64,000 bases of DNA from Himantopus leucocephalus (GCA_003993805.1 RSEF01000003.1:81422033-81486032), one strand, 5' to 3'; positions 1 through 13,030 are shown, counted from the first letter of the stretch. Numbers and translations: made by a program. Notes: generated from the letters alone by a model not told the origin.

Positions 1-1049
1 CTCAAGCTGCCTCTGTTTACACTTTATTTACTATTACTAATAGCAATTCACCAATACCGGATGCCACCTCTACTGTCCGGTGTTAGTGCAGGTTCAGATT
101 CCAGCATCCATTCGTGCAAAGCTGTTCCTGAAGAAATACAGCCCGACGGGCGTGATGCCTTGGAGCGGTGTGGCTTGGCGGGGCTGAGCTGCTGAGCACG
201 GCTTCCCTGGGGCACAGGAGGCCACGGCCAGGGACTTTGTGGTGAGGGAAGCCCGTAAACCTGCTTGAACATGCCCACAGGCATGATCTTGGCCTGTGAC
301 TTCATGATTTAACACTGAACCTTTCCTATGGGCAATGAACCATGGGCAAAAAGTTCCACCCTGGGCATGGTGTTAGGATTTTAGTAGGATTTTACATTCC
401 CTCTCCTTCTTGCAATGGCACAGGAGAAAAGGCAGGAGAAGGAAGAGAGCAACGAAGAACATTGCCTGATACAGCACAGCCTCACCCTTCCCATCTGCTT
501 GTTCTCTGCAGCACAAGGGAGAAGCAGCAGCCCAGAGGAATGGGAATGTGGTCCAGCTATTGCGTAGGGCTCACTGCAAACTCAGACTGGGAAAATCACC
601 CAAAAAGATGCCAACATAAAATATCCCAGCTTTTAATTGAGTTCTGTCTGTCCAAAGTCCTTTTTGAAAACCACAGCCGTATTTTCAGCACAGAGATCCA
701 ACGTAACACTCAGAGCTGAACCAAAAGGCCAACGTGGGTGAGCCCGATTTACTTAAAGGAAAAATAATCTACTTTATTTCAAAAAAAAGAACAAGAGCAA
801 TAACAGAGCACCTCCCTGCTCTACAGCTGCAGACTCCTTCTCTGACTGATCTCTCCTTTGAGAAACTGTTGCGGGCTGTTCTTTTCCACCATTCCTGGCT
901 AACTGCTGGAGCTGACTCCCTCCAGATGGCTTCCAAGGGTCACTGGGCAATTAGCCTTTGTCTCTTGAGCTAATATCAACAGAACCCACCTGGATGTTTT
1001 TGACAGACCTACACACTATTGGGGCAGCACAGGACTGTGACTGCACCGG
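1..1049. other. Intergenic or intronic sequence, no gene seen
   Basis: Moderately AT-rich sequence. Its ORFs (longest 125 codons at 342-719, plus strand) show no recognisable domain, overlap ORFs in other frames, and are no longer than chance allows. I see no repeat family in it. Confidence 0.6.
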
Positions 1050-1245
1050 CAAATCATAGAATCATCTCGATTGGAAGGGGCCTTTAAGATCATCAAGTCC
1101 AACCATTAACCCAACACTGCCAAAACCACCACTAAACCATGTCCCTCAGCACCACATCTACACGTCTTTCAAATACCCCCCAGGGATGGCGACTCCACCA
1201 CTTCCCTGGGCAGCCTGTTCAAGTGCCCGCGAGAGTTTCCCAAAG
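1050..1245 (-). mobile_element. CR1 LINE fragment, 3' end
   Basis: The 3' end of a chicken-repeat-1 non-LTR retrotransposon, inserted in minus orientation. The low-coordinate edge carries two degenerate copies of the CR1 tail octamer (reverse complement of ATTCTATG). The block GATTGGAAGGGGCC follows, then AAGATCATCAAGTCCAACC, and later the CACTTCCCTGGGCAGCCTGTTC stretch found in avian CR1 3' regions. Only about 195 bp remain, so the copy is strongly 5'-truncated, as is usual when target-primed reverse transcription stops early. It has no coding capacity. ORFs of 70 and 96 codons overlapping it on the plus strand are antisense shadows. The family call is confident, the subfamily is not assigned, and the high-coordinate edge is uncertain by about 20 bp. 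Confidence 0.95.
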
Positions 1246-4200
1246 GAGAGATCAGTCAGAGCAGGAGAAAGAAATCAAAGGCAAACGATCCTTTGCATTC
1301 TCGTGTGGTACATTTGTCCGCCCTTTCATGCCATGTATAATATTTCACTGACAGAGGGCTGCACTGGAGACGTCAGCAGGGTAGACTCCTGCCTGAGCAC
1401 AATGAAATATAACAAGAGGTACAAATTGTTAATTTTTTTTCATAATAAAAAAGAGAGTAACCCATGTGATGCCTGAATAATTAATTTGTTTTGTTTCATG
1501 CAGCACATGAAATGTTTAAAATCCTAAATCAGCTTCAATATACTGGTCAGAAAACAGCGGTGAGCTCAGAGGTTTGCAGAAGACTGCAGTGATTCAGTTA
1601 GGTAGCATCAGTTTTACTTAAGGCTTTTACAGAAGCCCAGAACACAAAAGAATGTCTGGGAGAGGCTTAATAAGCGGAGGGACAGAACTGTATTCTGTGA
1701 TAAATTGTGTACATAATGAGTAATGACAGTGCTCTTTGCTTTTTCTTTTCATTTTGGGTCACAAATAAGCAAAATAATTAACCAAGTCCTCTCAAAAGGG
1801 ATTTTTTTTTTTTCTCTGTGAGCATTAGCGAAGACTGTATTTTTTCAGCTGCGCTGATTCAGAGTATTTTGTATCACCTTTTACAAAGCCAAACAAAGCT
1901 TAATGGTATTTCCATTAAATTTCAATTGAAATACTTCCAAAACAGTTCTTCCATAAAGATAGGCTATTTGTCCTGATACAGCTCTCTGATAAGACCTTAT
2001 CTGGAATAGCATGTACCGTTCTGGTAAGCATTTTCAAGAAAGCAGAAAAGTCCGGCACAGTAAGGGGATTTAAGTTCTTATCAGATGAAATGGAAGTACC
2101 AAGCTAATTCAGCGCAGGATGTAGAGGCAAGGGGTACGCACTTGCTGTCGAGGAGCGTATCAGAGAGGGATGAATACACACAAGGAATGGCTATTGGACA
2201 GTGTTGGCCCAGGAACAAATTGAGATGAAATGGTTACGAAGTCTGACGGGGAGAATTGAAAGGGGTTTAAGCGTCATGTTCTTGGATGACATTCCAGTGG
2301 ATGTAAAGCGCTTTATTTCGTTTTAGGGCAGAACTTGCTCACTTCGCAAAAGAATTTGCATAATATAATTCCCTCTGACGAAAATGGATGTTCCCCTGAG
2401 TCACATGTCCCCAGTGATAGCAAGTCCTAATGAATGTGTTCTTTACCATCTCCAATCTTTTTAAACCAGAAAAAACAATTTTTAAAGTGAAGCCAGCCAA
2501 ACTGGGCAGGGCAAATATTGACTCTCTCTGAAGAGAACACATTATTAAAAACACAAGCAAATCTGTCTCTCTCACCATGCAACCATTCCATGGTAAACCA
2601 AAAAGTGTCAGGTTGCATCAGGGAAAAAAGAGGAAACTCTGATTTAATGGCTCTGTTTCTCTTCCAATGGTGTTAATAAGTAATGACTGTGAAATAAATA
2701 GAATTATATCAATGAGACTAGAATAAAATCCAGCCTTTGTATGAAAACAAAATAGGGAAAAAAGTCTCTCTTTTATGTGCGATAAATTTAACTAACTAGT
2801 TACTGAAGTTGGTGAAATACTTTTGTCAATTGGGTGTAAATTATAGCAGAAAATGCTGTTTACACTATAAAATATTGAAAAAACTTGCAGTTAGTTTTTT
2901 GGCATGACATAAAAGGTTACCGAGTTTGATCATGTCTGGCTAAAAGTTTGTCTTTCCAAAATAGGAATTTTGATGAGAAGAGTTCCATTGATTTTCCAAC
3001 TAATGCAATTAACATGCAGAACTTCAAAGCTGTGTACATTTTGCTGGAGCATTTTTATAAAAACTTGCAAAATTGTCAGTTCTTGCAGGTGGACTTTGCG
3101 ATATGCTAGCAGCAGCTTTAAAAAAAAAGAATTAACCCTCCTTAACTCAATTTCTGGAACCAATGGTCCTCATAGGTACTTCCCACAGTTTTTCCTTTTT
3201 CACATAGACTTTATTCTAATGTATTATGGAGGAAAATACTGTTTTCTACCTTAAATGCTAAGTGAGATTATTTCTCAGGTGTTGTTGGCTGTTAGTAGAA
3301 TTACTGGAGTGGGTTCCTTATATGGGGAAGACAGATTTTAGGGGGCGTTTGTTACCACGAAAACTGTCATTGAGAGAACAAATTTAGCAAGACAGTATTT
3401 GCTATTTTAGAAAGACAGGGAATGTTATTCAGCCGTACACGGAGAGTCCTCTGGATCAACAGGGGGTTTTACGCTGGCTTTGCAAAGCTGTGAGCTGATA
3501 CTCCCCTCAAAGGGTTTTAATGTAGTACTTGAACAACAAAGAAGTCTTCAGAGTGTATTTAAGTAGCATTGTGAGCTAACATACTGTATTAATATCTATA
3601 ATTGTATAATAGTAATGTATGGTTAATATAAACTGTAGATATCATGTCCTTTACCATCCCCTCTGACAACTGCCAAAGCAAGTTTCCCACCTATGGAATC
3701 TATAATTTCCTTTATTCCTTCAAGTTTGCCTCATATCTTTTTCTTTCCTCTACTTTCTGCCTGGGATGTCTCTCCAGCCTGCCCAGGCCGTGGAGAAGGG
3801 TGTCACTTTTCACAACAAAGTTGAGACGGTTTCATGATATCACTCCCTGGCTGTGGGTCAGAAAAGGGCTGCACAGGTGGATGGATGAGAGTCTTCCATG
3901 TGTAAAACTGTGGACAGCTTTATTTGGGGTCTCCTATCATGTCATCTAGCTGGCTTAAACCCCTCGAAGACTAACCATAGAGACTGCCTGGAGCAGATGT
4001 CCAAAATCTGCTCTGTAGGAAACACCCGAAGAGCGTTGTACAAGACATTGGGATCAGAGTTAATGCAGCGCCGCTTTCACATGAAGTGACATGGATCTCT
4101 AACACGCTGTCACTTTAGAAAATGGCCATTTAGCTCCTAAATCAGGAAGGTGATTTCCAAATTGTCATCCATTGCTTGGAAAGAAAATACATCTGCTAAA

Positions 4201-7200
4201 CCATGCTTTTCCTTTAGATGTTGTACCACAAGAGCGATGGATGTCTACAGCCCTTATAAAAGCAAAACTAAATTTCATTTCAGGCATAGACCTTAGGTCT
4301 CCTCATTCCACCCCTGTTCTTTATCCATAAGAGTCTTCTCCTTCCCCCCCCCCCCCCCCCCNAGAGAAATTGAAAGGTCAATGCAGAGTACATTTCAGTA
4401 TCTTTTAGAGTATCATACGTTGACCAAAAGTTTAAATATGGAAAGTATTACAGTACTATGCTAAGTTACATGATTAGAAGCACATTTTGCTGGAGATACG
4501 ATCTGTGTTACCAACAAAATAAGTATGTATAGGATCTGGTTTAACTTAGTTATCCTTTTGTCCTTTTTTTCTGCTTATTGTTATGTAACAGTTGTGATGG
4601 TGAAATGCATAATGACTATTCCGGACAGTATGATAGAGCATCATATGGCATTTATATTGGAGGGTAAAGCATATAAACATATGAAAGTCATTTAAAGATA
4701 CAATTAAACTTCTAAACAAAGAACTTCATAAATATTTCATTTGAAAACTCAGCATCAACCAACTACCTGCGGGCTAAGGGGACTTTTTTTAATACAACAT
4801 AATAAAGATTTAATAAAAATGCTGTTGTTAGAGGTGCAAGTGTGTTAACTCTCTCTGACAGAGGGCTATTAAAATGTATCCCTCAGTCAGTTCCTTCTTG
4901 CATTTTATTTAAACCAGCAAGGTCCTGTGAGTTTACTGCCTAGGATTATGGTAAACAATAGAAGCAATATTTACAAGTTATATTGTATTGTATATCTCCA
5001 TATAACCCTTTAATTTAGGTAACTCTTTTCATCCTGGGGATTTTCTGCTAGTTGATAGGCATTTTGAACTATCCGCATAGTCTGTGATTGGCTTTATTCA
5101 AGTCAATCCTTTGTTGCGCTCAGTACAAGAGACTTTGTGGGTTTTCTTTGAATGCAGGGCTAGTGCTGGATCACCTATTTTTCATGACGAAATCCACCGT
5201 TTCCAAAGATGTGGTATATTTGCCATTACATTAAGATTTTAAATCCAGAGTGAATATGATTCTGTATCATGGTCTGTAGCAAATAACAAATTATGTGAAT
5301 AATGCAGACATTATTGTGGGAGATTTACAGGATGTTACACAAGACCGATTAGGCAGTCATAAAACCCTCTTTGTCTTTAAATGGTAGGAACGATTGAATA
5401 AATGTGATTTTTAAATATCTTAAGCACTCCAAACTGATACTCCTTGAATATCACTACTGTATTTCATTCCAGGACAGTGTTTTGTAATAAAATTGTTAAA
5501 AAGTCAGTAAAAGACATTTTAATGTTTTGAGGTAAGTCCCAGCCCACGAGACTGGAATCCAGGGCAATCGGACGTTCTTCAAATTTTGGGTATTGACAGA
5601 ATAGGAAAATGAGAGAGAAAGATGAACAAGTAGGCTTCACCAGATAGTAATACACAGAGAAAATGAAAATACATTATCTGGAGATTCATTATTCTACATT
5701 AAAGCAGAAAATATCAGAGGTTAGGCCCTAGACTAGCCATGCTTTAATACAGGGAAGCAAGGAAGCTCAAGGACTCTAACTTAATATTTGCTTTTCTTTT
5801 TTCCTGGCAGATTAAAGTTATGTTTTGTGTTCTTCTGTTTTTGCACTGAGGTGAAGAAAGCTCAAGACACTTGCTGTGTTAAGGTGGAGAAGTATATGTG
5901 TCTTTATTTTTCAGGGTCAGGATGTGATATTTCATATTTTTGCATGTTTGTTTTTTCTCCTTTTCATTGCACTAGGACACTTTCTAATAGGACTTTTCTT
6001 GATATTTGTTTGCACACATAATATTTTGTTATGTTTAAAGGTTTTATAGGTGATAGAACTGCCTATTATTAAAATTACCTAATGCTTCCTATTATGAAAC
6101 CTTGATTTCGTCTGCTTATAATACTGCCAAACTGTAACTGTTTTGACTGAAGTTTTCCATGCCAAGTAGCTGTCCCAGGCTGTACTTTTCTGGAAAGCTC
6201 CAGCCAAAATACTTATGCCATTTCTAGGAATGATGCAAGGAAAAAATATGTATTTTTGCCCATGTCACTGAAGTTCTTGAAATCCGTGCTTTGAAATGTG
6301 CCAGTGCTCCTAAACCTAGGGAAAGAAAAATGAAAATATTCAAGGGGTTGGGTTGGCAGGAAGAGGTATGCCTTTGGTGATTTTTTTGCTACTTCAGTAA
6401 AGATGCAGGTAAAACCCCTTAAGTTTTACACATTAAAAATTCCAAATCATCCTCGGGCATCTCAACGTCCCTAGATCTTTCCTTACTCAGTAGTCACCAA
6501 CCCTCACCAAGAGACTGAGCGTGCCCCAGCTCACAGTGATAGAGATGAAGACGGACTTTCTGGCTTATATGGACACTAAAATGAGAGCAGGGAACTGGTC
6601 TTGCATTGCAGTCTTTATGACAATTATCTGTTGCCAGCCATAACCCTTCTTCTGTCACAAAAAGATAAAGCAGGAACCATGTGATCAGATGCAATGGAAA
6701 CAAAAGCTGAATTAGAGAAAGAAAAGGGCTGGACTGAAACAACATATCTAGAGAGACAAGGACTCCGGGATGCAGGGGGAGCTAAAGGAAAACAAAGAGG
6801 AAGCTAGAGATAGGAAACTGAGATTACCTGGGCAAAGAGTCAGTAATAGGGAAAGTGGAAGTGAGAAGCGAGACGTTATTTGGATTGAAAATTCAGGGCA
6901 TCAAAGAGTAGGAAATTCTACTTTAAAAGTTCGCTTATGTATCATCATGCAACCTTTATTTAGAGATGCGTATGTTTTTACTTCTAGGATCTCTGTCCCA
7001 ATGAGAGGATGGAGGTTATCTCTCTGGAGTTTGTATGACAGATAAGGTTGTCTCCATCACCCATGTGTTGCAGAAGTGGGAAGGAATGTAAAGCTGAAGG
7101 AAGAGATTTCAGTAAGAGGGCAAGCCTCATAATGAAGATGTGGATGCTAGTCTAGACAATGGAATTCTCTTCCCATCTCAGCTCTAGATAAGTGATACTG

Positions 7201-10200
7201 GGAAAGTAACTTAAAACAAACTTTGCATAGATTGCTGCTGACAGAACGTGCTTTATTTTGTTGGTACCCGACCTCAGATTGTGGAAACAAATTTGAAGGA
7301 GTGCTGAAGACTCCCAGCTGGAACTTAGGTAGATGGGAGCTGTAAAGCAAACCCAAGGTATTTCAAACTGGATACTCAAAGTTCATGGATATTATTATCT
7401 GTAATCTCTCTGCTTCAGTTCCGCATTTGTGGGATGTGCCTAAAACCCATCATCTCACATGGATATTGTAGATATAATTAATATTTGTAAAGCTTTCAAA
7501 ACTATACTGGTGAGCATCATAAAAGAAAACTCATGGGGAAGTTAATAAATGTCTTTAGAGAAGGGTTTGAATAGTGTGCAACAAAGATGGCATGAGGCCA
7601 TCCATTGAACAATGGGACCATGTATTGAACAATGAAGTAAATATTGAACAGCTGTTCATTAAGTAAACACCATCTAATCTGAGCACTGAAATGGCTGGGG
7701 TGCTATGGAAAAAAGTTTGTGATCGTGTAATTAAAGCCTGTATCAAAATGCATATGCCCAAGATAAATCAGTTGAGGCTGCATGGGCAAGCGTATTTCTG
7801 GCATGCTCTCACTTTTGCATGTGACTTTAAAATGTTCTTTTAATGTTCTTTTTATACATGCATGTTCAATAAAAATATATGCTCACCTGTTAATGAATAC
7901 AGCAAGCAGCAGAAGTAAAAAGATGGGGAAAATAGAAAAAACATGGAGTTTATGCTGAAAAAGAGTGTCTATGAATGGAGAAGAAGAATGAAGTGGATGC
8001 AGAGAAGGGAAGAACATGGAAGCATGTTCTCATCAGTGCCTGGGAGGTCTGTAGGAGAACACGGAAAGACTTTCATTCTCCATCATATAAATGCTTCATA
8101 CTTCCTGTTGAAAAGTGCACTTAAAGTAATGGTTTTCAGATCCACTTGTGAAAATAAGACGTGGAATTCCCATTGATATCATCAACTGTTGAACCTTTTA
8201 GGCAATGTTCAAAAAATCCCAGCCTTAGAGTTTTCCACATCCGTTACAGATCAGCATGCGCTTCATTGACATCCGTCTGACTTCCTAAACAACATTGCTT
8301 TTCCAGGAGCTTAGCAAAAGATTGACTACGATTTCACAGTTATTCACTCATCCGTGTGCTCATTCAGCATCTTCCATCATGTGTGAATGACACTTTCTTG
8401 TTACAAGTGTCTTAGATGTTATAGCTCTTATTGCAAATATTTTTCCCTTGCCTTGAAACAAGTGAAGCTAAAATAATAGCTAAGAAAAATATCTGAAAAT
8501 ACTTTGCACAAGAATTGACACTGGAAGGCAGCAAAATCGTGTAGAATATATTACACAGAGCTGTCAATGAGTTGTCCTTTGTAGTCAGAGAACTGTGTTC
8601 ATTTGTGTTCTCTTCAAATACACATTTGTATCCCTTTTTTTTTTTTGGTCACACACATTTTTGCAGATCAGTTATGAATGGTCACTGAGCAATTGCCATC
8701 CATAATTCTCTCACTGTTATTTTATGTTCTTTGCCTTTTGGTCTCATTAACTTATTACCTCCTGTCTAAGACACGTACTCTTTGGTACAGTTATTGTAGT
8801 TTTTACAAGATTTTATAATATTCAGTTTGACAAAGTTGGAACTTCAGCTGTTCCAGCAATAGTATATAAAAAGGTTAATCCCGAGTGAATTTGTTTCAAT
8901 ATTTTTTAGACTAAGACTAAACTAAATATTGCCCCAAATTGTTGTTAAAAGTAAAGAACTAGAAGCACAAGGAAGAGTAAAATAAAGTGAGAGACAGACT
9001 GGGTGCAGTTGCTATTCATAAACACTGATACTCTGTACATATATCCGCATGATACTGCTATGATTTGATCTTTCAAAAGTGCATTCTAAGTAAAAGTTAC
9101 ACTGAAGATATTAAAATATGTTTCTTGACCTAACCATTTAATTTTAACAGAGGTAGGGATGATCATAATGATTTTGAGGGTCTCTAGGTCAGAACTAAAG
9201 GTTCTTTAATAAAAGCTTTTTACTTCACATAGCTTGACCTTTATACTGGGGTTTTATTATTTCTATAACGTATCCTTTACTTATAATTACTTGTGCTTCT
9301 ATAAAATGCTAGCCTGGGCTGTTTGGAATGATGAATTGTAACAATGATTTTTTATGGTACTGTTAGAAAAAAAGGAAGAAAAAGCTTTTTAAAGAGAGTA
9401 GTATTGCACTCTGCAACACAGGGCACTGTATTAAATACACTGAATTTCCCTTAAATACACATGACACAACTTCGTTGTTAAACTCCTTTTGAAGTTTTCT
9501 TTACTTAACTTACATTATCTCAGTGGGCAATCATTCCCTGGAACATTTTGAAACAAATGGTAATTTCAGTTCTAACCAGCACACAGTCCTTCAGAAAACA
9601 CTCTTCGCCAATCATCATGCCATGTTCTGGCCTGTAATTTTAATAGCCTTATCAGGCTAGAGAAGAGAAATGCACACATTATGAGAATACAGTATATTCT
9701 GATTATGTAAATGAGCACTAGCAATGTTATTTTCATAATACATAACCCAGAAAAAGAGAGAAGCTACACAATGAAATAAAAGATTAATGAACACATGTAA
9801 TGGGCGAATATTGGGGTAAGTGCAGTACAAAACATCAACACTGCTTCAGGAATTTTAATTAGGCAACTATCCGGAACGTGTTTCTTATGAATTGATTTTA
9901 TTTTTACTTTCTTTGCAACTTAAGAAATTTGGAACTCTATGAATTCAAAGCAGAGTTTAAAGTTAAATAAAAGCAACATGAAGTAAAATAAAGAATTTTT
10001 TTTTTGGTTTATATCAGATCTCTTTGTAAATTAAATTACTTAAAACAATAGGGCTCAATGGTGTATTTATTCTGATTCTATAGAATTCTAAAGTAACAAT
10101 TTTTGTATTAAAGTGAAACTTGAAATCTGGCCTCTTTCATATAGGTTTTTATTCAGATTGTGAGTGAGTTTTAATGTGCTTAGCATTTATGAGACTATCA

Positions 10201-11246
10201 ATGATCCCATAAATAGTTCAATCAAAGAGAAGTCTCATAATTGAACATTAGAAATTTAAACTACTTAAATCAGTTCAAATATACATTCTTACATAGTAAG
10301 AATACACAACCCTGATTTTCTTTCCTGTAGACACAAAATCCCACAGGTATTCTAAGGTCTAGTTATTGCTATATACAGCATAATTATTTGATATTAAGTA
10401 TTCTTTTGCAGCTGGTCAGTAAAAATTTAGTTAAAGCCCTCCGATTAATATGATTCGAGAATAAAGGAATCTCTTTAGAAATTACTTAAGAATAAAATCA
10501 CCATGTTTCTAAAAACTGCATAGATAGCGTTATTGTTGAGTGGTTATAGTAGAATATGCCTTAATTTCCCCAGGTAAACAAACCCATATTTTTACTTTTT
10601 GATTAAAAATTCTTCTAAATTTGGCTTCTTTAATTTTGTTTCGCTTTGGTTTAACTCACTGGTGGGCAATTTACCCACATCTTTAGTATAATTCTTCTTT
10701 TATTTGACAAAATTTTAAACCAACTGGGAATGCATTAGTTTATAATTCATACCCTTCTTAATTCAAGATTCTTTCTTCTTCGAGAAGCAGTTAGTTTCAG
10801 GTGACTCTATAAGTGGGTGGAGGGGTTCTACCTTGTATTTGTGTGATACAATTTTTGTCACGTCTTTGAATGCAAATACAGTTTCGGGTTAAAAAAAAGT
10901 GTTATTTAGAATGTGTAAGACACTTCCTGCACTCATTTTTCTCCAGCTGTACAACTTCTTAAATTAACACGTTACCTATAAAGCAATTATAAATTCATTT
11001 TTGCAGTTTCTAAACAGCATCTGTCTTAAAGTAAGCATGTTAACCCTTCATAGAACAGACGTACTGAAACTGTGTCCACGTCACTGGAGAGTCTCCTTCA
11101 TAATATTGTACTGCTTGGGGAACTTACCTCTTCTTCAGGTTGAAGACATTTGAAACTGGTTGGCTGTGTGGTTCTGAATGCAAATGTCTTGGAAAAGAAA
11201 GAAAAAATGCAAAAGCGACCTTCATCTTCATGTAGCTATTAGAATA
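1246..11246. other. AT-rich sequence without a supported gene
   Basis: About 10 kb of AT-rich DNA with few CpG. It contains short poly-A and poly-T runs (for example 1801-1813 and 8637-8646), an 18-base poly-C at 4344-4361, and scattered ORFs under 105 codons with no recognisable domain. I found no CR1, LTR or RNA gene. Much of 8,200-11,200 is complex unique-looking sequence. It could hold conserved non-coding elements, but that cannot be judged from a single genome. Confidence 0.5.
4344..4362. repeat. Poly-C run ending in an ambiguous base
   Basis: Eighteen consecutive C are followed by a single N at 4362. The N at the end of a long homopolymer marks an unresolved run length in the assembly, so the true number of C is not known. 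Confidence 0.95.
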
Positions 11247-11288
11247 TCATAGAATGATAGAATGGTTAGAGTTGGAAGGGACCTTAAA

Positions 11289-11388
11289 NNNNNNNNNNNN
11301 NNNNNNNNNNNNNNNNNNNNNNNNNNNNNNNNNNNNNNNNNNNNNNNNNNNNNNNNNNNNNNNNNNNNNNNNNNNNNNNNNNNNNNNN
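11289..11388. other. Assembly gap, 100 N
   Basis: Exactly 100 N within a CR1 copy. The round number suggests a placeholder rather than a measured length. The left flank is the extreme CR1 3' end and the right flank is ORF2 coding sequence. Confidence 0.98.
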
Positions 11389-12030
11389 GATCTCACGAGA
11401 GCAGAGTAGAGGGGCAGAATCACCTCCCTCACCCTGCTAGCCACACTTTTTTGGTGCAGCCCAGGATATGGTTGGCTTTGTGGGCTGTGAGCTGCCGGCT
11501 CATGTTGAGCTTCTCATCAACCAACATCCCCAGGTCCTTCTCCTCAGGGCTGATCTCAGTCCCTTCATCCCCCAGTCTGTATTGATACTGGAGGTTGCCT
11601 CGACCCACGTGCAGGACGTTGCACTTGGCCTTGTTGAACTTCAGGAGGTTTGCACAGGCCCACCTCTCAAGCCTGTCCTGGTCCCTCTGAACGGTATCCC
11701 TCCCCTCCAGCGTGTTGACTGCTCCACACAGCTTCGTGTTGTCAGCCAACTTGCTGAGGGTGCACTCAATCCCACTGTCCATGTCACCAACAAAGATGTT
11801 GAACAGCACCGGTCCCAGTACCGACCCCTGGGGAAATCCAGTCGTCACTGCTTGCCACTTGGACATCAAGTCCGTTGACCAGAACTCTTTGAGTGCAACC
11901 ATCCAACTGATTCCTTATCCACCGAGTGGTCCATCTGTCAAATCCATATCTCTCCAATTTACAGACAAGGATGTCATGCAGGACAGTGTCCAAAGCTTTG
12001 CACAAGTCCAGGTAGATGACATCAGTTGCT
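11389..12030 (-). pseudogene. CR1 ORF2 reverse-transcriptase fragment, frameshifted
   Basis: In CR1 elements ORF2 encodes an endonuclease plus a reverse transcriptase that copies the element RNA at the target site. Here only the second half of the polymerase domain survives. Motif A (YLDLCKALDTV, first Asp codon near 12,008-12,006) is present. Next come the FPQGSVLGPVLFNIF block and the metal-binding motif at 11,743-11,738, which reads A-D-N where A-D-D is expected. The thumb-like region follows, ending at ILPLYSALVR next to the gap. The frame changes once around 11,865-11,885, and again at an A-run near 11,445-11,450 where one extra A is the simplest explanation. A 157-codon stretch (11,902-11,429) stays open between the two shifts, so decay is moderate. 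No start codon belongs to the element; the ATG at 11,902 is internal. Confidence 0.92.
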
Positions 12031-13030
12031 GATAGATGATAGATGACATATGCATCAACATGTGAGTGGAGCACGGAAAACGTGATGTCTGATTTCTGGA
12101 CCACTTCCCTTTCTTTTATCTAGAGTTGGCCTAATGCATTGCTTGCCCTGGGGAACTCGGTCTGGGACCCCACATGTGCCCCTTCCAAGGGGATTGCTGG
12201 TCATCCCCTCCTCTGCCCTTCTGGTCTTCTGACTTTTGCATTCCTGTGCATTGACTCAGCTCCAAGGAAGACAAGGAGAATCTTGAACAATCTGCTTGAG
12301 GAGAGTTCTCTTGAAACACAGATGATGAGGCATCACGCCCCCTCAAGTTTAACATTTTCTATACAGGAGGCAATTCTGTGTATGACAAGCAAGGTGTAGA
12401 GCATGGGGGACAACAATACAGCTACTATTGACCAATTGCGCAGAGTACCTCGCTTTTAATATCTTCAGTGGAGGCTGAACCAAGTGGAATTTAGGCATTT
12501 ATTCTGGGAAAACTGGATCACTCTTCCAAGGCCAGGTAGCAGGATGCAAGTGAGGGTCAAGTGCTCCCTAAGGGCTGGGTAGCTGGGAGCCATCGCCAGC
12601 AGGGCAGGACCCTTGCCAGCCCTGTCCCACTGCCTCCAAGCAGGAGAGCAAGGCAGGCCCAAGGATGGCAGCTGGGACCAGTCAAGAGTCTAGATCATCA
12701 TGCAAGTCCATGGTGACAAAGCAGGCTGAGGTGAACCCAGCAGCGTGAGTCAGGCTCAGTATCAGTTTTGGTAATGGTAGCTACGATCAGATACAGTCCA
12801 GTGATCCCCAGGCTGGTCCAAGATTAAGCCAGGCACTGAATCCACCCATATGAGTCTGAATCAACAGGGGCCGTGGTCAGACATGGAGATAGGTACACCT
12901 ATGACACAGCTCATGGAGGAACTGAAGGTACCAGCCTGAGCTGGAGTTCCTGGGCCCATCGGCAGGAGGTAAGGGTGATGGCCCCAAGGGAGGCCAGTCA
13001 GGGCCCTGACACCAGGTGCTTGAAATCGAG
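12031..13030. other. GC-richer segment of unknown origin
   Basis: About 1 kb immediately beyond the 5' truncation point of the CR1 copy is clearly richer in G and C than the surrounding AT-rich DNA. It has many CAGG, CCAG and GGTC words, especially 12,490-13,010. It begins with a small direct repeat (GATAGATGATAGATGACAT, 12,031-12,050). Its ORFs (up to 86 codons) show no domain. The word composition resembles decayed LTR or minisatellite-like sequence, but I can name no family and see no LTR ends or target-site duplication. Confidence 0.4.

Larger units (their letters stand above)
11247..12030 (-). mobile_element. CR1 LINE copy with partial ORF2 and an assembly gap
   Basis: The largest CR1 copy in the window, in minus orientation. 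The 3' end at 11,247-11,288 shows degenerate tail octamers and a GAGTTGGAAGGGACC block. A 100-N gap follows at 11,289-11,388. From 11,389 to about 12,030 the minus strand encodes part of ORF2, the CR1 reverse transcriptase. The element is 5'-truncated inside the polymerase domain, just before the motif YLDLCKALDTV. The sequence beyond 12,030 is unrelated. Two frame changes and an altered catalytic motif show that it is dead. Because the protein-coding segment stops abruptly at the gap, the missing part should hold the end of ORF2 and most of the 3' untranslated region. Confidence 0.95.

Noticed and set aside
1139..1476. Overlapping plus-strand ORFs of 70 and 96 codons
   Set aside because: They begin inside the CR1 copy, antisense to it, and run into unrelated sequence.
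2105..2300. Possible old LINE (L2 or CR1) 3' fragment
   Set aside because: Only vague word similarity such as GAGAATTGAAAGGGGTTTAA; no tail and no ordered match.
7604..7650. Three ATTGAACA words with 19-20 bp spacing, suggesting a tandem repeat
   Set aside because: The sequence between the words does not repeat, so this is not a convincing array.
7645..7658. Perfect 14-bp palindrome TGAACAGCTGTTCA resembling a steroid-receptor or E-box site
   Set aside because: Several 14-bp palindromes are expected by chance in 64 kb, and the half-site spacing is two bases where a receptor element has three.
11468..12032. Plus-strand ORFs of 136 and 106 codons
   Set aside because: Antisense shadows of the CR1 reverse-transcriptase segment.
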